Source: CAUZWH01 sp965247665
GTDB lineage: Bacteria > Pseudomonadota > Alphaproteobacteria > SHVV01
Direction: 5' to 3'
DNA: 64,000 nucleotides
Assembly (NCBI GenBank): GCA_965247665.1
Contig: CBDFHH010000003.1
Location: 62,001-126,000, forward strand
The notes under the pieces are model-generated. The model was not told where the DNA came from, made no database searches, and saw only the letters and a program-made list of their open reading frames with translations. Position numbers and translations under genes: made by a program. Position 1 is the stretch's first letter, and each line of letters begins with the position of its first letter. Positions 33,417 to 41,344 of this stretch are shown piece by piece.

Positions 33417-34124
33417 ATGACGCAGTCTGAAACCGACTATGCGACGGTGCTGGAAAAGATCGACGCGATAAACGCGGCCAAACACCGCCGCAACCATCCG
33501 CTGTGGATTTCGCTTTTGAAGGGCGAATTGAGCCGGCCGCAAGTCGCCGAGTTCTTGCGCCAGTTCGGCATCATCCCGCTCCACAATCATTTCTTTCATG
33601 GGCCGCTTTACGTGATCTGTCCCGACCCGAAATGGCGCGCCCGTATGGCCGAAGTCGTCTATGAGGAGGGTACCGGCAATCTTTACGCGAACGGCGTGCC
33701 GCACTGGCAGCTCTTCCTCCGGTTGGGCGAGGCTTTCGGTATCAGCACCGAGGAGATGTACGCGACCGAGTACGGCGCCGGTGCCTTGGCGGTTCGTTCG
33801 TTCCTGACCGCGACCTGCGCGCGCAGCTTCCTCGAGGGAGTTGCGGCGACCGCACTCGCCGGCGAAGCGCAAGTGCCTGGGACCGCCGGGAAGGTTTCGC
33901 AGGTTTTCATCGAGCATTATGGACTGACACCCGAGCAAGCCTCGTTCTACGCCGTTCATGAAGAAGCGGACCGCGATCACGCCGACGCCGGCCTCGAGTT
34001 CCTGCGCGGGTTCGCAAAAACCGAGATGGACCTTGATCTGGTGGTGCGTACCGTGCGTGACGCGGTCGAAGTGTTTTGGTGGATGTACGACGACATCCAC
34101 CGGCGAATCGACGGCATCGGATAG
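33417..34124 (+). CDS. PqqC/TenA-like heme-oxygenase-fold protein, possible diiron oxygenase
   Basis: This 235-residue all-helical protein has conserved acidic and His residues suited to a diiron site: YEEGTG (E83/E84), H96 (GVPHWQLF), E150 (ALAGEAQ), and H181/D185/H188 (HEEADRDHAD). This resembles the iron-containing redox group of heme-oxygenase-like diiron proteins more than thiaminase TenA, whose active-site Cys pattern is absent. True PqqC is unlikely because no other pqq gene is present. The last 26 bp of the gene (34099-34124) are repeated exactly at 36977-37002, beyond the STAND module. It ends the catabolic run; its chemistry may be oxidative decarboxylation or N-oxygenation. Confidence 0.75.
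   Translation: MTQSETDYATVLEKIDAINAAKHRRNHPLWISLLKGELSRPQVAEFLRQFGIIPLHNHFFHGPLYVICPDPKWRARMAEVVYEEGTGNLYANGVPHWQLFLRLGEAFGISTEEMYATEYGAGALAVRSFLTATCARSFLEGVAATALAGEAQVPGTAGKVSQVFIEHYGLTPEQASFYAVHEEADRDHADAGLEFLRGFAKTEMDLDLVVRTVRDAVEVFWWMYDDIHRRIDGIG
34099..34124 (+). repeat. 26-bp direct repeat, copy 1 (3' end of the PqqC-like gene)
   Basis: The bases accggcgaatcgacggcatc plus GGATAG end the gene at its stop codon. The identical 26 bp recur at 36977-37002 in the same orientation. After copy 1 comes cgccgcatggacct; after copy 2, an extra 11 bases are followed by cgccgcatgggcct. The two copies bracket the STAND two-gene module and look like attachment or insertion scars. Confidence 0.85.
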
Positions 34125-34366
34125 CGCCGCATGGACCTTAAGAAGCAGAAGTCTAGGTGTCTCCGAACTCGGGAGTATCTCTTGGGATGCTGTAATCGGT
34201 AGGCTGCCCTTTCGTTCGCTTGGTATGCCGCCAGGCGGTTTTCCGTCTTCGCCGGCCGATGCGGCCCGGGACTGACGATCCCCCGGAATCGTCTAGCGCC
34301 AAAACACGCTGCTGCGAGTGGATCGGTATTGAAACCAATGTCAGACGGGACGGAGGGTGAAAGACC

Positions 34367-34708
34367 ATGACTGTATTCGACCAGCGCGGCCAGACGGTTG
34401 GCTGGCAATACAACGCGGCGGGCGACATCAATTTCGGAGCGGCGTCAAATCGCGCCGAGTTTCACGATCAGCTCCGGAAACTGGAGGCGGAGGTGGCTTC
34501 CGCCATATCCGCCAAGGCGATCGAAGGCGAGATTGCCGTCGATGTCGAACATGCCATAAAGAAGGCAGTGATACAGGCGGAGAAGTCGGAGCCGGAGAAG
34601 TCTGTACTGGTCGAGCACCTGACCAGGGCCAAGGATCTGGTTGCCGGCGTATCGGGGTTGGTCGGCGCCTTCTCGGCGGCGATCAAACAGGTTCAACCAC
34701 TCTTCTGA
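34367..34708 (+). CDS. Small tag-bearing partner of the STAND NTPase (113 aa)
   Basis: There is no named family. Residues 4-20 read FDQRGQTVGWQYNAAGD, and the next gene begins with a related tag (IDQKGQQVGVQFNVAN). The remainder is mostly helical with high charge (KLEAEVASAISAKAIEGEI, KAVIQAEKSEPEKS) and ends in a hydrophobic stretch (DLVAGVSGLVGAFSAAIKQV) that could pack as a bundle or insert into a membrane. The start follows GGAGGGTGAAAG. The 12-bp gap to the NTPase gene indicates a two-gene operon. I infer an adaptor or effector role: the shared tag could let the two proteins assemble. Similar 'DQxGQxVxxQ' N-termini occur in predicted bacterial conflict systems. Confidence 0.7.
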   Translation: MTVFDQRGQTVGWQYNAAGDINFGAASNRAEFHDQLRKLEAEVASAISAKAIEGEIAVDVEHAIKKAVIQAEKSEPEKSVLVEHLTRAKDLVAGVSGLVGAFSAAIKQVQPLF

Positions 34709-34720
34709 GGGTCCGACATC

Positions 34721-36562
34721 GTGTCCGCTATCGATCAGAAGGGGCAACAGGTCGGCGTCCAGTTCAACGTCGCCAATCTCGGCGTTTCCCCCGGTGCCAA
34801 GCCGTTGCACCGCCCCCGCCGGGCGGCGCATTTCACGGGACGTGAGGAGGAGCTGGCGCGTCTGCTGGACGCGTTGGCGCCCGGTCGGGCGGTGACGGTT
34901 CACGCACCGGGCGGCATGGGCAAGACGGCCCTCGTGGCCGAGCTGGTTGACCGTTGCGCGCCGGGTGAGGAGCCGCCGGAGACGTTTCCCGACGGCATCG
35001 TGTTCTACAGCTTCTACGGTCAGCCGGAGCCGGACCGGGCTCTGGAGTTCATTGGGCGCGCTTTCGGGTTGGAGCCCAAGCCGAGCGCGGACGATGCGGC
35101 GCGTCTCGCGCTCTCGGGTGCGCGGGCGATGGTGGTGCTCGACGGGGCGGAGGAGGCAGGTGACCTCGGCCGGGTGCTTGCGTGCGCGGGTGATGGTTGT
35201 TGTGTGGTGGTGACCACGCGTCGTCGTGCGGATGCGCCGGACGATGCCCACTGTCACGAGCTTCACCCGTTGCCCGAGCACGACGCCGTGGCGCTGTTGC
35301 GGGAGTGGTCGGCGGCGCGGGTCGATGACGAGGCGGCGCCGGAGCGCATCATTGCGCTGGTTGGTCGGCTGCCGCTGGCGGTGCGTTTGGTGGGCCGTTA
35401 CCTGGCGCAGGCCGGCGAGTCGGCAACGGCCTATCTGCGTTGGCTGGAGACGACGCCGCTGGAAGCGCTGGCACCGGGCGAGGGTGCTCTTCACCGCGAA
35501 GACAGCGTGCCGCATCTGCTGGAGCATAGCCTGGGGCAGGTGAGCGAGTCCGCCCGCCAGATACTGTCGGTGGTGGGGCGCGTGGCGTTGGCGGACTTCG
35601 ACGCTTCGATGCCTGCCGAGGTGCTCGAATACGACGAACGTGAGCGTCGGCGTGCGTATGATGAGCTGGCCGGTTACGGGCTGCTGCTGAGGGCGGGCGA
35701 GCGCTATGCGGTCAGTCATGCGTTGATACACACATATGCGCGCGAGCGGCTGGCAATCCCGCCGGCGCGGATGGAGCGACTCATCGCGCATTACGAGGCG
35801 TTGGTCCAACGGGAAAGTGCCGAAGGAGCGGAAGGGCACGCGCACCTGGCCCCCGAGCACCTGCACCTGATGCATCTCATCGGCGACGGAGTGTCGTGTG
35901 AGGAATGGGAGACGGTGGAGCGTTTGGCGTGGGCGGCGGCTGGCTACCTGGACCTCTCCGGGCGCTGGACGGATCGGGAGGTCGCGCTGGGTGCGGGTGT
36001 AACGGCTGCGAGGGCGCGCGAGGACCGCGGGGCGGAGGGGGCTTTCCTCGTCAGACTGGGCAATACCTGCGCCGCCCTTGGCCAGGTCGAGCGCGCCATC
36101 GAGCACCACGAGCAGGCGCTGGTCATCGCGCGCGAGATGGGCTACCGGCGCATGGAAGGGGCCACCCTCGGCAACCTGGGTCTTGCCTACGCCGCCCTTG
36201 GCCAGGTCGAGCGCGCCATCGAGCACTACGAGGAGGCGCTGGTCATTCAGCGCGAGATAGGCGACCGGTGCGGGGAAGGGAACCAGGTCGCCAACCTGGG
36301 CAATACCTACGCCGCCCTTGGCCAGGTCGAGCGCGCCATCGAGCACTACGGGGAGGCGCTGGTCATTCAGCACGAGATAGGCGACCGGCGCGGGCAAGGG
36401 ACCCAGCTCGCCAACCTCGGCAGCGTCTACGCGAAAATTGGGGACGTGACGCAGGCGCGCGAGTGTTGGGAGCAAGCGCTAGTTATCTTCAAGGACATCA
36501 AATCGCCTGACGTTGAACGCGTCACCTGCTGGCTCGCCCGCCTGGACCTCGTGGATTCGTAA
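34721..36562 (+). CDS. STAND-class NB-ARC-like ATPase with C-terminal TPR array
   Basis: This is a 613-residue protein with a GTG start. It contains a tag at 5-18, a linker, a P-loop GGMGKT (64-69), Walker B VVLDG (138-142), a TTRRR sensor (165-169), a GLPL-type motif GRLPLAV (215-221), a winged-helix region (about 290-350) and four 40-residue TPR units (about 445-605). This is the architecture of STAND switches: ligand sensing by repeats, nucleotide-driven oligomerisation and signalling. No nuclease, TIR or protease effector domain is fused, so the effector must be the small upstream gene or another partner. The TPR units are nearly identical at DNA level. The pair is a credible anti-phage or stress sensor; the trigger is unknown. 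Confidence 0.85.
   Translation: MSAIDQKGQQVGVQFNVANLGVSPGAKPLHRPRRAAHFTGREEELARLLDALAPGRAVTVHAPGGMGKTALVAELVDRCAPGEEPPETFPDGIVFYSFYGQPEPDRALEFIGRAFGLEPKPSADDAARLALSGARAMVVLDGAEEAGDLGRVLACAGDGCCVVVTTRRRADAPDDAHCHELHPLPEHDAVALLREWSAARVDDEAAPERIIALVGRLPLAVRLVGRYLAQAGESATAYLRWLETTPLEALAPGEGALHREDSVPHLLEHSLGQVSESARQILSVVGRVALADFDASMPAEVLEYDERERRRAYDELAGYGLLLRAGERYAVSHALIHTYARERLAIPPARMERLIAHYEALVQRESAEGAEGHAHLAPEHLHLMHLIGDGVSCEEWETVERLAWAAAGYLDLSGRWTDREVALGAGVTAARAREDRGAEGAFLVRLGNTCAALGQVERAIEHHEQALVIAREMGYRRMEGATLGNLGLAYAALGQVERAIEHYEEALVIQREIGDRCGEGNQVANLGNTYAALGQVERAIEHYGEALVIQHEIGDRRGQGTQLANLGSVYAKIGDVTQARECWEQALVIFKDIKSPDVERVTCWLARLDLVDS
36055..36434 (+). repeat. 120-bp tandem repeats encoding TPR units
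   Basis: Three to four copies of a 120-bp unit lie in frame inside the STAND gene. The core gccgcccttggccaggtcga recurs exactly at about 36070, 36190 and 36310, and the flanks differ mainly at a few codons. Each unit encodes 40 residues (ALGQVERAIEHYEEALVIQ and so on). The low divergence points to recent duplication or gene conversion of sensor repeats. Confidence 0.85.
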
Positions 36563-36769
36563 ACCAAGTGACCTGAGCCCAAGGTCGATTCATGGCGAAG
36601 TCGGAAGAATAGCTTCACAAAGACTGTCCTTGAGATCGGCTTATCGACTTTCATCAGGAGGCTTAGGACCGCTCGTGTCAGACCGGCTTCGGCCGTGGTG
36701 GGGTGGAAAGAAATACTCCCGCTAGCGGCCGGATTCCCTCCCGTGGCCCCGAGCGTACGGATTGCTAGC

Positions 36770-36985
36770 GATCAACCGGACCCACGTGGCCCGGCTTGCG
36801 GTGGATACCTACCGGCGCCGGTTAGGAAATGTCGAAACGCGGGGGCCTCGCGGCGAACCAGTTTGTTAAACAACGCAGGATGTAAAAGGGAGAATCGGAG
36901 AATCCGCAGACGAAATCACGGCGTGAACGCGCGCAACCCCCCTGGTTGCATGCGGCATCCCTCGTTGAATTTACGAACCGGCGAA
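36770..36985 (+). repeat. Dispersed repeat of about 200 bp, copy 1
   Basis: From gatcaaccggacccacgtgg onward this sequence matches 50490-50705 in the same orientation. I estimate over 80 percent identity for the first 160 bp and weaker identity to the end (GGAGAATCGGAGAATCCGCA is identical in both). It has no convincing open frame. Peptides read from either strand are conserved only because the DNA is. The two copies bracket the restriction/toxin-antitoxin region. The rest of 36563-37032, between the STAND gene and the IS21 remnant, holds no gene I can recognise. Confidence 0.8.
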
Positions 36986-37002
36986 TCGACGGCATCGGAT
37001 AG
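36977..37002 (+). repeat. 26-bp direct repeat, copy 2
   Basis: This is an exact copy of 34099-34124 and overlaps the 3' end of the 200-bp dispersed repeat. It marks the right-hand limit of the STAND module, 30 bp before the truncated IS21 gene. Confidence 0.85.
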
Positions 37003-37032
37003 ATGACCAGATCGCGCCGCATGGGCCTAGTC

Positions 37033-37330
37033 TAAACATGTAATGCGATTGCAGATGGCTGAACGCCCGGGTGCGCCGGCGAGTGCTGTCGACCAGGATC
37101 AGCGTCACCGCAAGGATCGTGTGTCATACAGGATTGATCGGGGCACCCCGCCGAGAAAGACGACGGCGCTGACATGGCCCTCCAGGAGGACTCTGTCGTC
37201 TCCCGAGTAGTGCGCGTCAAACAAGATGAGAGTTTCGCATAACGGGCGGAACCGGCGGCTGTCAACGCAAGGAAAGGGTAGTCCGACTGGACTTGACGGC
37301 CGCATCGCGTGGAGCATTGTTCCTCGGCCG
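37033..37330 (-). pseudogene. IS21-family IstA transposase remnant
   Basis: Leftward translation in two frames gives LLEGHVSAVVFLGGVPRSIL followed by YDT, then after a frameshift TILAVTLILVDSTRRRTRAF and SHLQSHYMF. These match the IstA stretch G-G-V-P-x-x-I-L-Y-D-N-T-x-x-A-V and R-T-R-x-F-x-x-L-Q-S-H-Y-x-F. The catalytic D-D-E core is not complete. Similarity ends abruptly near 37033, next to the 26-bp repeat, so the element was truncated there. The rest of the gap to 37498 has no gene. Confidence 0.7.
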
Positions 37331-37498
37331 TGAACATGCCGATCGAAATCCAACTCGTGTACGATGCATGGTGCATTCGCCTGATGATGATGGCCAAGAT
37401 AGAACAGAAGGCTGTTCGGAGCAGCCGCGTTCCTGAAAGACCGGGAAGTGCGGCGAAGCATCACTGATCGGTCTACGGAAACCGTTTGCATATTTCTC

Positions 37499-38506
37499 AT
37501 GGCAAGACGCAAGGCATATACGAAAGTCGAGAAGGAGGGCCAGATACGTCCTGACCATGTCAGAGGTATGGGCGACGTTGTGTTCAAGGGGTTTCAGTGC
37601 CTGCATCCCGACTGCCAGGAGTTCTTCTTCGTTCGCAAGGAGGACATCAGCGAGTTCTTCGAAATCCTGTGCCCAGGCTGCGGTCACGTTCACAAATATG
37701 GTGAAGAAGCCAAGTTCTACGATTACAAACTGATGAATACGGACGAGAATTCGGTCCTTAAGGAAGGCGAATTTTCCATTCTGCACGATGACTACGTGGA
37801 CGAGGCCGAAGAATTCAAATACTGCATCATATGCAGTACCCTTAAGCCTCTTGCCTACTTTGATAAGCATTCTGCGCGAAAGTCAAAGCGTCAGGGCGAA
37901 TGCCGTTTGTGCAAGGCCGTTTACAACGAGTTGAAGAACCCGACGCGCACGACGGACCAGCACCGCGAGGCTGCGCAGAAACGGCGCTTGTATATGGAGC
38001 TCACCGGCGGCGACAAGATCGACAGCAAGGAGATCTATGAGCGCTTCGCCTACAAGTGTTTCAAATGCCGCGAGGATCTAAGCCAGGATATACAGGCCAA
38101 ATCCGTTCAGCGCGGAGGGAATCTCGACCATACCTTGCCCGCGAAGTTCCTGTGGCCGTTGACAAGTCACAACGCCACGCTGCTGTGCCAGCGGCACAAT
38201 GGCGAGAAGGCCGAGAAATGGCCTTCGGATTTCTACTCCGATCAGGAGATCAAGCGCCTCGTGACCCTGACGGGCATTCGGTACGACACGATGGCGGGCG
38301 AGCCGCACTACAACCCGGACGCGATCGAGCGATTGCATAATCCGGAATTCTTGGACACGCTGCTCGAAAAGTACGCCGCCTATATGGACGAGATGATCAT
38401 GATCCGAAATCGGATATTGAATGCCACCGGCTTCGACATGTTCGGCGTATCGAAGACCCTATCGAAAGCTTGGACCGAGAAGGCCGACAAGAGGCTGAAG
38501 GTTTAG
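37499..38506 (+). CDS. Zinc-binding HNH endonuclease
   Basis: The protein is 335 residues from the ATG at 37499. Three cysteine pairs suggest zinc ribbons: CLHPDC with CPGCGH, CIIC with CRLC, and CFKC at the HNH domain. The nuclease core is GNLDHTLPAKF (His-Asp-His equivalent), then SHNATLLCQRHNGEKAEKW near 240-260, the beta-beta-alpha metal motif with N and H. It ends 6 bp from the convergent methyltransferase gene. With a methyltransferase and a PD-(D/E)XK nuclease beside it, it may be a second nuclease of the restriction system or act on modified DNA. Confidence 0.82.
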   Translation: MARRKAYTKVEKEGQIRPDHVRGMGDVVFKGFQCLHPDCQEFFFVRKEDISEFFEILCPGCGHVHKYGEEAKFYDYKLMNTDENSVLKEGEFSILHDDYVDEAEEFKYCIICSTLKPLAYFDKHSARKSKRQGECRLCKAVYNELKNPTRTTDQHREAAQKRRLYMELTGGDKIDSKEIYERFAYKCFKCREDLSQDIQAKSVQRGGNLDHTLPAKFLWPLTSHNATLLCQRHNGEKAEKWPSDFYSDQEIKRLVTLTGIRYDTMAGEPHYNPDAIERLHNPEFLDTLLEKYAAYMDEMIMIRNRILNATGFDMFGVSKTLSKAWTEKADKRLKV

Positions 38507-38512
38507 CCCCGT

Positions 38513-41209
38513 TTATTGCAGCACGAGATACTGGTGACTGACCACGGTCCCCTTGTCGCGAATGCCGTGGCTTTCGCAGTGAGACACACATTCGGTATAT
38601 ATATCAGCTACCCGGAACCATGTTTTCGCGATTCGGGCCAACTCCTTCACCATATCGCACTTCTTGCTAGCTCCCAGATGAAAGACAGCTACACCGTCCG
38701 ATTTCAGCCTTTCTCGACATTGGCGCAGGATAGGATAGTAAACCTCGAAGCTGCGCTTCTGCCGTTCATCGACGAACGCCAGCGGCCGTTCCTGAAAGTC
38801 ATTAGCCTCCCAGCCGCAGAACCACAGCCGCATCCAGTTCCCGAGATGGAACCGCGTGCTGTCGAAGAACGGCGGCGAGGTGATTACTGTGTCCAGTTCT
38901 TCGATATGAACGGGCCACCATTCGGTGGCGTCCTGGAAGATCGAATGGCCGTAAGCAAAGTCATCCGGTATCGGCGTCGCCAGACTGCGTTCCATCTTGT
39001 CGCGAAGCCGCGGAATCAGCGCGCGGTATTTCGTAACGCCGGTCGGCGCAAATGGCGTGATCGGGTGCGACCGGCGGCTGAGCGCATAGGGGCGATTGCC
39101 GTGAAGGACGTGCAGCAGGCAGGCAAAGACAAGTGATCGCGAGGCATTTGCGGGCGGATTTTCGAGAAAATACCTGCGGGCAAGCAGGATTTCTTCGAGC
39201 GTCTTCTTGTGAAAATAAGAGGTCAGAACGCCGTTGAACCGGATCGACTTCGCAGATTTGCGTTCGTCCGGCCGTACCTCGTGGTTTTGCAGGTACTTTT
39301 CGAGCCGCTTGACGGTCTTCTCGCATTCTACGGCACTGTACTGCCCAATCTTTCCGGCCGTGATGTGAACGGCGGGCGGGCTGATATCGAACCCCCAGCA
39401 TTCAATGCCGTGCAGGGCGGCTTCGAAGGGGATCGTGCCAACGCCCGAGAACGGGTCCAGCATCCGGCCCCCAGGCGTCGTGAAGGTCTTCACGAGATGC
39501 GCCGCCAGCGACGGTTTCATCTTGCCCTGGTAGGAGCAGAGTGAATGGAGCGGATGTCCCCAGTTACGTTTTGCAAACTCGCCCTGCTGATGCGGCAGAG
39601 ATTCTTTGAATTCTGACCACGCTGACGACCAGCCGTTCGACTGCTTTGCCGCGCGCCGGGTGGTCGGGCGCCTCCCGGGTTTCGAATTGAATACAAGCAG
39701 CTTCTGCGTCAGTTTCATCTGGCTGCGCGAGTACCGCTGACGCAACACGCGCTCGTCGCTGAGATCGAACCCGGCGGCGTCCAGCGACTGCGCAATAAAC
39801 TGGTCCGTCGGGACATGTACGCCGGCATATGCCGAATCGCCAATATCGATGACAATTGTGCCGTCCTTCCGGGTATGCCCGGCCAGCGCTTGGAGCATCG
39901 CGTGCATTTCCGAGGCGAAACACGCGACCATGCGCGGTATTCGCGCATCGTAGGCATCGGCTTCGAGAGTCTCCACGACCGGTGCGGCACCTGACGGCAT
40001 CTCGCCGATGGGCTTGCCGACGGTCACATCGTTGATCCCCACTGTCATCGAGCGAAAGCGGAATCGAGCCAAATCTTTCCGTTCCGTCAGGCAGCGCAGG
40101 AACCACAGCTCGACCTTCGTATTCCTGAAATAATTGGTGCCGTTGAGATAAGGCGGGCTTGTGATCACCGCGTCGATGGACAGCGCGGGGAGCCGGTTGA
40201 GGTTCTTCGCGTTCTCCAGCAGCAGGGTCGGCGCCTTATCGATCGGCGAAAGGTCTGTGATATCGCGGGCCATCACGGCCAGCGCTTCGCGGATTTCGTC
40301 CCGCAACTCGATGCGCCCGCGCGCCAGTTCTTTCTCTGTCTTGAACCGCAGGTCGCCCCGGCGGATTAGCCGCGACGCCGGGATCAAAGCGCGCAGGACC
40401 GCGATCGTTAGGAAGCGCGCTGTGAGCGGCGCGGCGCATACGATGTCATCGACCAGCGTCCGGCAGCGCAACACATCCGCGAACACGTCGCTGTCAAAAA
40501 ACTCGCTATCGCCAAATACTTCATCATAGGTCTGCCACAACTGGGAATCCTGCCGCGACGCGTCGATCCGCTCGTCCATCGTGTCTGCGAGCGCTGGGAG
40601 CTCGTCCGCTAGCTCCGTGCGATCCCGGTCGCGCAATTGCAGGGCGATGACCTTCGAATCGGTCAGGAACTGGAGAACCGGGTTGATCTCGGTGTAATAC
40701 GCTTTCTTGCCGAGTCGGGACGCCGTGAGCGGCGTTGTGCCCGTGCCGCCGAACGGGTCGAATACGCTTTTCGCGTTCGGGCAGTAACTGCCGATGACCG
40801 ACTCGACGAACGCAGGGGAATAGCCTTCCAGCCAAGGATACCATTCATGCAGCGGCTCGTGACGGCCGCCGTTGAAGGTTGCCTGGATCGGATCGAAGGC
40901 AATCGGGTTTTCGGCCTCGAAGCCCGGCAGCCACGCGGCGCCCGAATGTCCGTTGGTTTCGACATGTCTCCGGAGAATCGACAGGCAGAACGCGTTGAGA
41001 GATCTGTCTTCCGCCTGGGCAGCCTCCTGGAGCGTCACGAAGCTCTCGTAGCCGAGGGCATTACGGAGCGAGTCGCTGGAAAGATGGCGTACCGCCTCGT
41101 AAATGTCGTCGTCGCTCTTACCGAAGGCGAGAGTCAGGCTGGACCGCCCCGACGCCGCTTCCGGGCAGTCCCTGAAATAAACGTTCTTGTATGATTGCGC
41201 CATGGCCAC
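38513..41209 (-). CDS. Two-domain DNA amino-methyltransferase (restriction-modification)
   Basis: This 898-residue protein contains two complete methyltransferase units. Unit 1 has the AdoMet motif FDPFGGTGTTPL near 148 and catalytic TSPPYLNGTNYF near 346. Unit 2 has LDPFSGVGTIPFEA near 583 and TSPPFFDSTRF near 774. S/T-P-P-Y motifs belong to N6-adenine or N4-cytosine methyltransferases. Fused pairs usually methylate the two strands of an asymmetric site, so a type IIS-like specificity is expected. The gene is transcribed away from the endonuclease-like gene at 42613 but on the same strand, downstream by 135 bp. A palindrome at 41248-41266 sits in its promoter. Confidence 0.88.
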   Translation of the reverse strand: MAMAQSYKNVYFRDCPEAASGRSSLTLAFGKSDDDIYEAVRHLSSDSLRNALGYESFVTLQEAAQAEDRSLNAFCLSILRRHVETNGHSGAAWLPGFEAENPIAFDPIQATFNGGRHEPLHEWYPWLEGYSPAFVESVIGSYCPNAKSVFDPFGGTGTTPLTASRLGKKAYYTEINPVLQFLTDSKVIALQLRDRDRTELADELPALADTMDERIDASRQDSQLWQTYDEVFGDSEFFDSDVFADVLRCRTLVDDIVCAAPLTARFLTIAVLRALIPASRLIRRGDLRFKTEKELARGRIELRDEIREALAVMARDITDLSPIDKAPTLLLENAKNLNRLPALSIDAVITSPPYLNGTNYFRNTKVELWFLRCLTERKDLARFRFRSMTVGINDVTVGKPIGEMPSGAAPVVETLEADAYDARIPRMVACFASEMHAMLQALAGHTRKDGTIVIDIGDSAYAGVHVPTDQFIAQSLDAAGFDLSDERVLRQRYSRSQMKLTQKLLVFNSKPGRRPTTRRAAKQSNGWSSAWSEFKESLPHQQGEFAKRNWGHPLHSLCSYQGKMKPSLAAHLVKTFTTPGGRMLDPFSGVGTIPFEAALHGIECWGFDISPPAVHITAGKIGQYSAVECEKTVKRLEKYLQNHEVRPDERKSAKSIRFNGVLTSYFHKKTLEEILLARRYFLENPPANASRSLVFACLLHVLHGNRPYALSRRSHPITPFAPTGVTKYRALIPRLRDKMERSLATPIPDDFAYGHSIFQDATEWWPVHIEELDTVITSPPFFDSTRFHLGNWMRLWFCGWEANDFQERPLAFVDERQKRSFEVYYPILRQCRERLKSDGVAVFHLGASKKCDMVKELARIAKTWFRVADIYTECVSHCESHGIRDKGTVVSHQYLVLQ

Positions 41210-41247
41210 CCAACCCGAATCGCTCTAGCAACACCAGCTTAGAAAAA

Positions 41248-41266
41248 ACTACCATATTATGGTAGT
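41248..41266. promoter_or_regulatory. Palindromic operator in the methyltransferase promoter
   Basis: ACTACCAT-ATT-ATGGTAGT is a perfect 8-bp inverted repeat centred 48 bp before the methyltransferase start. Read leftward, a weak promoter (TTGCTT, 17 bp, TATGGT) overlaps it, so a bound protein, possibly the methyltransferase itself, would block transcription. No separate controller (C) gene is adjacent. Confidence 0.55.
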
Positions 41267-41344
41267 TGGTAACAAGCAATGGTGAAGGAGCTGCGAAAAT
41301 TCCGCCCGGCGGAGGCCGGTCGGGAGGAGCAGCCAAATCTCGCG

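Noticed and set aside
33417..34124. PqqC or thiaminase TenA
   Set aside because: No pqq or thi genes nearby, and the residues visible fit a diiron site better than either active site.
36055..36434. Regular repeats considered as a CRISPR array
   Set aside because: Units are 120 bp, contiguous and in frame with a coding sequence, with no spacers and no cas genes.
34445..36475. 676-codon repetitive minus-strand frame opposite the STAND gene
   Set aside because: The repeats simply mirror the 120-bp TPR units; the plus strand carries P-loop, GLPL and TPR motifs.
36822..37022. Short minus-strand frame sharing a peptide with one at 50491-50676
   Set aside because: The shared peptide arises because the DNA repeat is conserved; neither frame has a ribosome site or coding-like codon use.
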